A stretch of DNA of 8,112 nt from Ectopseudomonas composti (lineage in GTDB: Bacteria; Pseudomonadota; Gammaproteobacteria; Pseudomonadales; Pseudomonadaceae). The notes under the pieces were generated by a model, which was given only the letters and a program-made list of their open reading frames with translations, made no database searches and was not told the origin of the DNA. Shown here piece after piece: positions 1 to 5,753 of this stretch. The stretch covers positions 1 through 8,112 of the forward strand of contig CAMPIF010000178.1 of assembly GCA_946886245.1 (NCBI GenBank). The letters run 5' to 3'. Position 1 is the first letter of the stretch, and each line of letters starts with the position of its first letter. The position numbers and the translations under genes are program-made.

Positions 1-441
1 CACCTCGATGGCTGCATCGAAATCACCCTGGCGTAGCGACTCCACGATTCGAGTCTGCTCCTGCAGGTATGCCGCCTCGGAGCGCTTGAACTCGTCGTAG
101 ATGCCGCGCTCCTCGGTGCTGGAAATCAGCGGCTCATAGGCCTCCTGACTCTTGGCAAGGGAGGCGCGTACGTCTTCAACCAGCCGCAGATTGGCCTGCA
201 CGTCTGCCGAATCGCGATTAAGCATCGAGCGCAAGGTAATGGCACGCAAACGCAAGATATTCTTGGACACATCGCCAATGGCCAAGACGCTTGGCAGCCA
301 ATTGTCATTGACCTCGTCGGACCGCTCGCGCATTTCGCCCATCTGCATCAATGAAAATACTCCAAGCAGCACGACCAGCAGAGCGACCAGTCCGAACCCC
401 AGAGCCGCCCGGGGGGCGATAGAAAGATTACGCAGCGACAT
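1..441 (-). CDS. Methyl-accepting chemotaxis protein, N-terminal part (runs off left edge)
   Basis: This frame stays open from 441 to the left edge (147 codons). It begins with a short basic N-terminus (MSLRNLSIAPR), then a hydrophobic segment at about residues 12-32 that fits a first transmembrane helix. A helical periplasmic region follows, with the NDNWLPSV and LRLRAITLRSML patterns typical of the four-helix-bundle ligand-binding domain (4HB_MCP). The second transmembrane helix, HAMP and signalling domain should lie outside the window. The product would be an inner-membrane chemoreceptor feeding CheA/CheW; its ligand cannot be told. Start choice: the ATG at 441 has GGAG eight bases upstream, whereas an in-frame ATG at 456 has no Shine-Dalgarno. 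A FliA-type promoter lies upstream. The family call is secure; the specific receptor is not. Confidence 0.9.
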   Translation of the reverse strand, partial: MSLRNLSIAPRAALGFGLVALLVVLLGVFSLMQMGEMRERSDEVNDNWLPSVLAIGDVSKNILRLRAITLRSMLNRDSADVQANLRLVEDVRASLAKSQEAYEPLISSTEERGIYDEFKRSEAAYLQEQTRIVESLRQGDFDAAIEV

Positions 442-475
442 TTTTGAAGCTCCCATTGCGCGCAGAAATCGAGAC

Positions 476-501
476 ATCCTCAGCCATACCTGGCCGAGGA
501 T
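476..501 (-). other. Hairpin in the 5' leader of the chemoreceptor mRNA
   Basis: On the minus strand this reads as an 11-bp stem (ATCCTC, a G.U pair, GCCA against TGGC, GAGGAT) closed by a GGTA tetraloop. It lies between the predicted sigma-28 transcription start (about 524) and the ribosome binding site (about 449-452), so it would be in the untranslated leader. The G.U pair forms only in the minus-strand RNA, which favours a role in that transcript. Function is unknown; it could stabilise the mRNA or be fortuitous. Confidence 0.4.
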
Positions 502-530
502 CGGGTGAGATTGCGCTGATCCCTGACGGC

Positions 531-557
531 TTATCGGCCTTGTGTCCGCGCGCTTTA
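531..557 (-). promoter_or_regulatory. Sigma-28 (FliA) promoter of the left chemoreceptor
   Basis: The minus strand carries TAAA (557-554), exactly 15 bases, then GCCGATAA (538-531). This is a perfect match to the established flagellar sigma-28 consensus TAAA-N15-GCCGATAA. Transcription would start near 524, about 80 bases before the ATG at 441. Chemoreceptor genes are classical FliA targets, so sequence and context agree. Confidence 0.85.
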
Positions 558-991
558 TAAGGAAAAGAAAATATTCTGTCGGCGCAATGCCTTGGCCATT
601 GGCTGATCGACGAACCAGCGCCAGTACTGAACGCGCGACGCTTCATCCCGCTGCTTCTGCCCGTCACAGGCGCGCTGGCACCGACGAAAGCCCATGCATT
701 GGCACGCCGTCAGCCCTGAAACAGGCTGGGTATGGGCAGGCGCTGCCGGCCACGACGTGCGGCCATGCAACGGAGTACGGTGAGGCGCTTGCGTCGCGCC
801 TCAGCAAGGCATGCTGCAACGCCTGGCGATGACCTGGGCGCGTTGCATCCTGTTGGATAAGGGGCACGAATTTGCTTGCTGAAGCCCGTAGAGGCCATCG
901 CCCTGCTTGATCGGGAGAAACGCCGGCAACGCAAATGTGGCGCCCGCGCGCCTTGGCGCACCTTGGGCAATTGAATCGGCACGCTAGCGCT
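558..991. other. Gene-poor, hairpin-rich intergenic stretch
   Basis: I find no convincing gene here. Open frames on both strands are short, lack good ribosome binding sites and have unconvincing compositions. Perfect or near-perfect inverted repeats cluster here: CAGCC(C)TG/CAGGCTG at 710-728, GGCAG/CTGCC at 735-747, and a perfect 8-bp stem TGAGGCGC/GCGCCTCA with a 7-base loop at 781-803. None is followed by a T-run. One minus-strand frame ending at 555 has a protein-like tail (QYWRWFVDQPMAKALR), but no supported start; it may be a gene remnant. The stretch could be decayed coding sequence, a structured RNA, or plain spacer. Confidence 0.4.
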
Positions 992-1019
992 ATGCCCGAC
1001 GCTTACCAGCGTCAGGCAT
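992..1019 (-). terminator. Strong hairpin downstream of the DUF3859 gene
   Basis: Read on the minus strand, this is a 12-bp stem (ATGCC, a U.G pair, GACGCT against AGCGTC, GGCAT) with a GGTA tetraloop. It is about 100 bases past the DUF3859 stop codon, so it may end or protect that transcript's 3' end. There is no T-run after it, so intrinsic termination is doubtful and 3'-end protection is equally likely. Confidence 0.35.
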
Positions 1020-1057
1020 GGCTGCATGCGCTGAACGATCCATGGGGTGTACTGCGG

Positions 1058-1183
1058 TCATGAAAGCCAGCCACCGATCTGGATAGACAGTGCGGCGAAA
1101 ATGGCCATCGCGCCGATGATCAGCGCACCATAAAGCGCTGTTCGGCCAGTTTGCGATCGCCCTGATAGACGATGAAATGCCAC
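1058..1183 (-). CDS. Possible small single-helix membrane protein (41 codons), doubtful
   Basis: A third minus-strand frame overlaps the end of the DUF3859 gene and continues past it. It encodes a strikingly hydrophobic stretch, ALYGALIIGAMAIFAALSI, followed by QIGGWLS and a TGA at 1058-1060. That is the composition of one transmembrane helix. The start is unclear. A GTG at 1183 gives 41 residues with only a weak GGTGA next to it, and the sole ATG (1108) would leave just 16 residues. It may be a translationally coupled small protein, a C-terminal extension reached by frameshifting from the DUF3859 frame, or chance. I do not recognise a family. Confidence 0.2.
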   Translation of the reverse strand: MAFHRLSGRSQTGRTALYGALIIGAMAIFAALSIQIGGWLS

Positions 1184-1584
1184 TCACCGGGCACCACTTC
1201 GTGGTGTTCGGTGAATTCGAAAGCCATCACGTCCTGCGGGGCACCGACTACCAGCTTCTGCTGCACTTCGAACTTGTCATGGCGCTGACCATCCGGGGTG
1301 ACCACACCCGGGGTGAGATACAGCAGCGTCAGCGGCGTATCACCCTCGCGCTTGTCGGCCAGGCTGTAGCGCATGCCGAACTTGGTGCCGAGCTTGGCGG
1401 GAATCTGCTCGGTACGCTGGATTTCCTGGTTGCTGCGAGTCAATACCCGCTCGCCGGGCTGATAGTCCTGATACTGGCTGCTGAAGATGCCGTATTCCAC
1501 TGGCCCATCGACACGGACGTCAGCCTGGCTCAGACCTGCCCAGGCGAATAGACCGGCCATCATGGCCACTCGGGTGTAATGCAT
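1120..1584 (-). CDS. DUF3859 domain-containing exported protein
   Basis: The 154-residue product starts with a signal peptide (hydrophobic to about residue 19, cleavage likely after SQA at 21). A single compact domain follows that I recognise as DUF3859: DVRVDGPVEYGIF near the N-terminus, then LGTKFGMRYSL, LTLLYLTPGV, HDKFEVQQKL and VPGEWHFIVYQG. The domain is probably all-beta and located in the periplasm; its function is unknown. The ATG at 1584 has GAGGAG six bases upstream, a strong site. The gene lies 156 bases downstream of the amidohydrolase on the same strand, but has its own candidate promoter with three Pho-box-like repeats. That suggests induction in phosphate starvation rather than simple readthrough. 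The domain call is confident; the role is not. Confidence 0.85.
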   Translation of the reverse strand: MHYTRVAMMAGLFAWAGLSQADVRVDGPVEYGIFSSQYQDYQPGERVLTRSNQEIQRTEQIPAKLGTKFGMRYSLADKREGDTPLTLLYLTPGVVTPDGQRHDKFEVQQKLVVGAPQDVMAFEFTEHHEVVPGEWHFIVYQGDRKLAEQRFMVR

Positions 1585-1612
1585 GGTGCGCTCCTCGTTG
1601 AGATGAGCGCGA

Positions 1613-1645
1613 GCCTATGACACCCGGGTGACAGCCTGATGACAA
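1613..1645 (-). promoter_or_regulatory. Three tandem 11-bp Pho-box-like repeats (candidate PhoB sites)
   Basis: On the minus strand three consecutive 11-mers each carry TGTCA at the same position: TTGTCATCAGG (1645-1635), CTGTCACCCGG (1634-1624) and GTGTCATAGGC (1623-1613). PhoB binds direct 11-bp repeats of the CTGTCAT type and replaces a -35 element. Here TAGGCT begins ten bases after CTGTCAC, the same gap as between box and -10 in E. coli phoA. The ATG of the DUF3859 gene follows about 28 bases after the last repeat, leaving room for a short leader with GAGGAG. The binding factor is inferred, not shown. Confidence 0.6.
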
Positions 1646-1667
1646 CCGCGCTAAGGGGCATGCCTCC

Positions 1668-1710
1668 CTCATCCGGCGCCAAGCGCCAGCCTCTCCCGGA
1701 AGGAGAAGGG
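1668..1710. repeat. Possible intergenic palindromic repeat remnant
   Basis: Two adjacent hairpins, GGCGC-CAA-GCGCC (1675-1687) and TCTCC-CGGAA-GGAGA (1692-1706), follow CCTCATCC. The arrangement resembles a dispersed intergenic element of the CCTCATCCGGC...TCTCCC...GGAGAAGG type found in many proteobacteria. It sits 30 bases beyond the amidohydrolase stop and could serve as its transcript end. Copy number could not be checked from one window. Confidence 0.35.
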
Positions 1711-1740
1711 CATGGAAGGTCGTCACTACGGACTACCAGG

Positions 1741-2769
1741 CTATCGATCCAACTCGGCCTGCACCTTGCGCGGCAGCACGGAGAGGAAGTTGTCACGCGC
1801 CACCTTGTGCGCCACGTCTTCTGGCAAGGCGTCGAGGAAAGGGTCGAAACCCTTCATGTACTCGCCCAGGCTACCGAAGCGGCCGACCACATCCGAGCCC
1901 AGCATGAAGCGCTCCGGGTAACTGCTGACCAGATGCACCCACTGCGGATCAGGCGTGCCGTTTTCGTCCAGCAGATAGGGTCGCAGCATGGTCCAGGACA
2001 GATCGATATACAGGTTCGGGTATTGGCCGAGCATGCGCTCCAGAGTCTCCAGGAGGAAGTCGAGCTTCTCCTGATGACGATGAATCTCGGCACTGGTCCC
2101 AGCATGCGCCCAGATGAAACGCACATGCGGATGATTGCGCAGCGGCGCCTCGATCTCTTCCAGATAAAGCGGATTGCGCTCGCGCTTGGAAGTGATGTTC
2201 GAATGCAACATCACCGGCAGGTCATATCCGGCAGCCAGATGGAAAACCCGCGCCAGCGCCTCGTTGTTGGCGCGCGGTGCGCTGCCATGAATCAGCGCGG
2301 TGAGATCGTCGTGACGGGTGAAGACCTCACCGATGCCCTGCCACAGGCCGGGATCGAGCTCCAGCATGCGGCGGATATGGGCATCGGCGTTCTTGTCGTT
2401 GGGGTTGAAGCCGGAAAGAAAGGGATGAAAGCGTTTGCGCTGCTCGGCGGGCAGACGCTTGTAGGCGGCAGCGATGAACACGTCGGTAGCGCTGTACCAA
2501 TAGGCATTGGCGTCATCACCGGCGTAATAACGCGGGCGCCTGGGCTCGTCCTCATCCCATTTCTTGGCCACCGGAATGCCGGAGAACATCACATGATCGA
2601 CGTTGTTTTCCGCCATCTTCTCCAGCAGTTCGTCCATGCCGGCACTTTCCTGGAAGAAGTCCACGTAATGCAGGTGAGCGTCGCTGTAACGGTATTCGCG
2701 GGCCTGGGCGCTGCAGGCGACAGCGGCGCTGAGCGCGAGTATCCATGGCATCGTTCGAGATGTGAGCAA
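1741..2769 (-). CDS. Exported amidohydrolase-family protein (Amidohydro_2 type), TTG start
   Basis: This is a probable metal-dependent hydrolase of the amidohydrolase superfamily, 342 residues. Counting from the TTG start, the metal-site pattern is complete: DAHLH (His32, His34), VMLHSN (His189), IWAHAG (His222) and MLGSDVVG (Asp293). The substrate is unknown. The N-terminus is a signal peptide (MLTSRTMPWILALSAAVACSAQA), so it should act in the periplasm. Cys19 within AVAC could alternatively be a weak lipobox. TTG at 2769 is preferred because AGGAGG lies seven bases upstream and it gives a better signal peptide; the in-frame ATG at 2751 is 25 bases from that site. The same reading frame stays open far upstream, antisense to the next gene, which is a composition effect. 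It is divergent from the soluble chemoreceptor. Confidence 0.85.
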   Translation of the reverse strand: MLTSRTMPWILALSAAVACSAQAREYRYSDAHLHYVDFFQESAGMDELLEKMAENNVDHVMFSGIPVAKKWDEDEPRRPRYYAGDDANAYWYSATDVFIAAAYKRLPAEQRKRFHPFLSGFNPNDKNADAHIRRMLELDPGLWQGIGEVFTRHDDLTALIHGSAPRANNEALARVFHLAAGYDLPVMLHSNITSKRERNPLYLEEIEAPLRNHPHVRFIWAHAGTSAEIHRHQEKLDFLLETLERMLGQYPNLYIDLSWTMLRPYLLDENGTPDPQWVHLVSSYPERFMLGSDVVGRFGSLGEYMKGFDPFLDALPEDVAHKVARDNFLSVLPRKVQAELDR

Positions 2770-2794
2770 GGCGAGTCCTCCTGACGGTACGAGC

Positions 2795-2821
2795 AGCATA
2801 GACCGCCGACCCGCCAGGCAA
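2795..2821 (-). promoter_or_regulatory. Weak sigma-70-like promoter for the amidohydrolase
   Basis: The minus strand has TTGCCT (2821-2816), 15 bases, then TATGCT (2800-2795). Each hexamer fits sigma-70 moderately, but the spacing is short. The predicted start near 2788 leaves about 20 bases before the TTG codon, including AGGAGG. It is the best candidate in the 213-base divergent gap, though not strong. Confidence 0.3.
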
Positions 2822-2934
2822 GTTCGGCGAGCAGTCGCGCGCCTCGATGGAGCGTGCAATCTGCCTACGCACCACGTCAGCGCATCGCCAGCGCGCCAGC
2901 AGCCCGGGACGGCAATGGACACGGCCACCAATGA

Positions 2935-2950
2935 TGGCACCTCGCTTGCA
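2935..2950 (+). promoter_or_regulatory. Sigma-54 (RpoN) promoter of the soluble chemoreceptor
   Basis: TGGCAC (2935-2940), five bases, TTGCA (2946-2950) is a perfect match to the sigma-54 -24/-12 consensus TGGCAC-N5-TTGCW. Transcription would start about 12 bases on, near 2960, giving a leader of about 20 bases that includes AGGGGA before the ATG at 2983. Sigma-54 promoters need an ATP-dependent enhancer-binding activator; I see no obvious binding site for one upstream. Confidence 0.75.
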
Positions 2951-2982
2951 GTGCTCGAGACAGACCAGACAGGGGAATCATC

Positions 2983-4377
2983 ATGTTGCAGTTGCTGCGC
3001 AAGCCAGCCCGCAAGGCCCAGGACGAGGCCGCATTGGACGCTCTGTTCCAACAGCACGACCTCACCATTCGCCTCCCGGAACACTATCACTGGATGACAC
3101 GCCTGAACGACTTCAGCGCAGGTCTCCAGCAACGCATTCGTGCCAGCCTCGGCGCCGCCGTCGGCATCGCCGCGCATGCGCCACAACTGGCGCGCATTGC
3201 CGCTGCCAACCAGCAAAGCGGGCAAACGCTGGCACAGTCCTCGGAGTTGATCGCCAGCGCCAGCGAGCAGGTCACCACCACGCTGGACGCCGAACTGGTG
3301 CCCGGTGCCGGCGAAGTCGCGCGCTTGTCCGCCGAGGTATCCGCCACCCTCAACCAATGCCAGCAAAGTGGCCAGGCGGTGTTGCGCCAGGTCGAAGTGA
3401 TCGATTCCAGCGAGGCGCAACTGGCTCAGGTGATCCAGCAACTGGCCGGACAGCTCGATGAAGTGAGCAAGGTCATCGGCGTGATTGCCAGCATCTCCCA
3501 GCAGACCAACCTGCTCGCCCTGAACGCCGCCATCGAGGCCGCACGCGCGGGTGAACATGGTCGCGGCTTCGCCGTGGTCGCCGAGGAAGTGCGGCGTCTG
3601 GCTGGCCATACCACCGATGCCACCGGCCAGGTCAGTGGCATCATCGAGCGCTTTCGCGAAGGCATGCAGCAGCTCGGCGATGCCGGCCAGCACATGAACC
3701 AGGCGGTGGCCGACGGCCGCACCGGTATTCTCGCCGTCAGCGGCGGGCTGGACAGTACCCGCCAGGCCATGGACCGCTTGGACGCTCAGGTCGGCCAGAT
3801 CGCCGCAGGCACGGAGCAGATCGGCCAGGCCGTGCGCTCGATCAATGGCGATGTACAGAACATCGCCCAGGTCGCCAGTGAACTGCTCGGCAAGGCCGGC
3901 CAGGTGCTGCATCACAGCAAGGCCGTGCGCGAAGACGGTGATCGCCTGCTCGCAGGGCTCGGCGACTTTCGCCTGGAAATTCACGCCGCCGTGCGCGCCA
4001 GCGTCGAGCAACTGGCGACACGCCCCGAGCTGATCAGCGACATGACAGCAGCCGAACGACTGCTTGCCGATACGCTGGCGCGCGACAGCCGTTTCGAGCT
4101 GTTCTACCTGGTAGACAGCCGCGGCGTGCAGATTTCCGAGAACGTCTTCGCCGCCGATGTGGCGCACGGCGAGGATGCCAGCTGTCGCGGTCACGACTGG
4201 AGCCAGCGCCCCTGGTTCAGCGCCGTGGCCGAGCGAATGGAAAGCCATATCACCCAGGTCTACCGCTCCTCGGCGACGGACGATTTCTGCTTTACCGTTT
4301 CGGTTCCCGTTGTCGATCGACGCGGCCAACTGCTGCGTGTGCTGGGAGCGGACGTGAGGCTCTCGGCGCTGGTGTGA
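2983..4377 (+). CDS. Soluble methyl-accepting chemotaxis protein with C-terminal PDC/Cache-like sensor domain
   Basis: This 464-residue chemoreceptor has no transmembrane segment or signal peptide. Residues about 30-340 are helical and contain the canonical signalling hairpin: [20 protein letters not shown] (residues about 165-184), then [20 protein letters not shown] to about 204. This part contacts CheA/CheW and adjacent receptors. Residues about 345-464 form a separate domain with PDC/Cache-type sensor patterns: [13 protein letters not shown] (373-385), DWSQRPWF (405-412), then ITQVYRSS and FTVSVPVVD. Such domains usually lie N-terminal and outside the cell; here it is C-terminal and presumably cytoplasmic. 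No CheR-tethering pentapeptide ends the protein. AGGGGA precedes the ATG by six bases, and a sigma-54 promoter lies upstream. The receptor call is secure; the domain type is by pattern and the ligand is unknown. Confidence 0.9.
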   Translation: MLQLLRKPARKAQDEAALDALFQQHDLTIRLPEHYHWMTRLNDFSAGLQQRIRASLGAAVGIAAHAPQLARIAAANQQSGQTLAQSSELIASASEQVTTTLDAELVPGAGEVARLSAEVSATLNQCQQSGQAVLRQVEVIDSSEAQLAQVIQQLAGQLDEVSKVIGVIASISQQTNLLALNAAIEAARAGEHGRGFAVVAEEVRRLAGHTTDATGQVSGIIERFREGMQQLGDAGQHMNQAVADGRTGILAVSGGLDSTRQAMDRLDAQVGQIAAGTEQIGQAVRSINGDVQNIAQVASELLGKAGQVLHHSKAVREDGDRLLAGLGDFRLEIHAAVRASVEQLATRPELISDMTAAERLLADTLARDSRFELFYLVDSRGVQISENVFAADVAHGEDASCRGHDWSQRPWFSAVAERMESHITQVYRSSATDDFCFTVSVPVVDRRGQLLRVLGADVRLSALV

Positions 4378-4436
4378 TCGGTGCCGACTGGGCTAGGCTG
4401 GCCGCTGTCGATTCGTCACACCTCAAGGGAAGTGCC

Positions 4437-4838
4437 ATGATCCGCATTCACAACAACAAGGGCCTGCAGCAGCAGATCGAAATCGGTTCGCACCTGCTCA
4501 TCGGCGACGTCTCGCCCGAGCAGGGCGGGGATGGCGCCGGACCGGAACCGCACGACCTGTTCGACGCGGCCCTCGGTACCTGCAAGGCCATGACCCTGCT
4601 GCTCTATGCACGCCAACGCGGCCTGCCGCTGGAAGGTATCGACGTGCAGATCGAGCGTGACGACAGCGAGGAGCGCCAGGGCAACTACCGCCTGATCGTC
4701 GATCTGGCGCTCAAGGGACCATTGGACGAGACCCAGCGCCAGCAACTGCTGCGCGTGGCGGACAAATGCCCGATCCACAAGCTGATGACCACCACCGACA
4801 TCCAGGTCGAGACCCGCCTGGCGGGAGCCCAGGCATGA
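4437..4838 (+). CDS. OsmC-family peroxiredoxin-like protein
   Basis: The 133-residue product is an OsmC/Ohr-fold thiol protein, full length for the family. It has the two expected cysteines: Cys49 in ALGTCKAMTLLLYARQRG, at the start of the central helix, and Cys111 in ADKCPIHKLM. In this family the pair reduces organic or other peroxides. The subgroup is the general OsmC/YhfA-like one rather than Ohr, and its natural substrate is not evident. The ATG at 4437 was chosen because GGGAAG lies just upstream and the protein then begins MIRIHNNKG; an earlier in-frame codon at 4374 overlaps the chemoreceptor stop and adds a non-conserved leader. Its stop overlaps the pirin start (ATGA), so the two are probably translated together. 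Only 59 bases separate it from the chemoreceptor, with no clear promoter. Confidence 0.88.
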   Translation: MIRIHNNKGLQQQIEIGSHLLIGDVSPEQGGDGAGPEPHDLFDAALGTCKAMTLLLYARQRGLPLEGIDVQIERDDSEERQGNYRLIVDLALKGPLDETQRQQLLRVADKCPIHKLMTTTDIQVETRLAGAQA

Positions 4839-5695
4839 GTGAACTGCAGCTGATTCGCCCGCGCGCCGAGGACATTTCCGGCCAGCCGATCCTGCGTCCC
4901 CTGCCCTCGGCACGCGTTCGCAGCATCGGCCCCTTCGTGTTCTTCGATCACATGCTGGAGCATGACTACCCGGCCGGCAAAGGCATCAACATCGCCCAAC
5001 ATCCGCATATCGGCCTGTCCACCCTCACCTACCTGTTCGAGGGCCAGTTGCAGCACAAGGACAGCCTGGGTTCGGATCAACTGGTGGGGCCCGGCGATGT
5101 CAGCTGGATGACCGCAGGGCGCGCCGTCGCTCATGTCGAGCGTACGCCGCCCGAGCAGCTCGGGCAGAACAAGCGAGCCCACGGTCTGCAGGTCTGGCTG
5201 GCCTTGCCGGAAGCCGAGGAACAGTGCGAACCGGCTTACAGCCATCACCCCGCAGCGAAGCTACCCCGCAGCGAAGCCATGGGCGTGCAGATCACCCTGA
5301 TCGCCGGCCGTGGCTTGTGCCTCGAATCGCCCGTGCCGGTTCGCTCGCCGACCCTCTATGCCGAACTGCGCCTGGCCGCCGGTGCCAACCTGCTGATACC
5401 CGCCGAACACAGCGAACGAGCGCTGTACCTCATCGATGGCGAAGCGGAGCTGGATGGCGAGCCCCTGCCCCGGCATACCATGGCGGTCATCCCGACAGGC
5501 GAAACGCCCGTGCTCAGCGCCTGCGGCGAATGCCACCTGGCCCTGATCGGCGGCGAGCCCATCGGCCCACGACGGATCAACTGGAACTTCGTCGCCACGA
5601 CGCCGGAGCTGATCGACCAGGCGCGCCAGCGCTGGGCTGCAGGCGACTGGCCGCAGGTGCCAGGTGAAACCACGCGCATCGAACTGCCGCGCTGA
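4835..5695 (+). CDS. Pirin family protein
   Basis: This is a 286-residue bicupin of the pirin family, a cytoplasmic metal-binding protein; bacterial members act as quercetin dioxygenases or as regulators of metabolic enzymes. The N-terminal cupin has the diagnostic stretch HPHIGLSTLTYLFEG with His56 and His58. It is followed by HKDSLGS and GDVSWMTAGRAVAHVE, which supplies His100 and Glu102, so all four metal ligands of the family are present. The C-terminal cupin spans about 160-250 (ITLIAGRG, YAELRLAAG) and ends in GGEPIGPRRINWNFV. The ATG at 4835 overlaps the OsmC stop by four bases, with GGGAG seven bases upstream. Pairing with a thiol peroxidase suggests, but does not prove, a redox-related role. 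Confidence 0.93.
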   Translation: MSELQLIRPRAEDISGQPILRPLPSARVRSIGPFVFFDHMLEHDYPAGKGINIAQHPHIGLSTLTYLFEGQLQHKDSLGSDQLVGPGDVSWMTAGRAVAHVERTPPEQLGQNKRAHGLQVWLALPEAEEQCEPAYSHHPAAKLPRSEAMGVQITLIAGRGLCLESPVPVRSPTLYAELRLAAGANLLIPAEHSERALYLIDGEAELDGEPLPRHTMAVIPTGETPVLSACGECHLALIGGEPIGPRRINWNFVATTPELIDQARQRWAAGDWPQVPGETTRIELPR

Positions 5696-5711
5696 GACTG
5701 CTGTTCAAACA

Positions 5712-5731
5712 CAGGCGCTGAAAGGCGCCTG
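5712..5731 (+). other. Hairpin between pirin and the next gene
   Basis: CAGGCGC (5712-5718) and GCGCCTG (5725-5731) form a perfect 7-bp GC-rich stem with a six-base loop, 16 bases after the pirin stop. There is no T-run, so it is not a classical terminator. It may attenuate or protect the OsmC-pirin transcript end, and it lies just before the AAGGA site of the following gene. Confidence 0.4.
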
Positions 5732-5753
5732 CCGCTCGCCAAGGATTGCCATC

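Noticed and set aside
152..508. Plus-strand frame opposite the left chemoreceptor
   Set aside because: The minus strand encodes a clear transmembrane and 4HB region there; the plus frame is Ser/Arg-rich and shadow-like.
542..832. Plus-strand 96-codon frame in the gene-poor stretch
   Set aside because: Its amino acid composition looks random, it has no ribosome binding site, and its start overlaps the FliA promoter on the other strand.
1639..2784. Plus-strand 381-codon open frame opposite the amidohydrolase
   Set aside because: It is the complement of conserved metal-site codons, lacks a ribosome binding site, and shows no recognisable protein pattern.
2770..4329. Very long minus-strand open frame antisense to the soluble chemoreceptor, continuous with the amidohydrolase
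   Set aside because: The plus-strand chemoreceptor is unmistakable. The antisense translation is Ala/Gly/His/Leu-rich with no domain, and the frame stays open because of high GC at third positions. Only the part from 2769 down is a gene.
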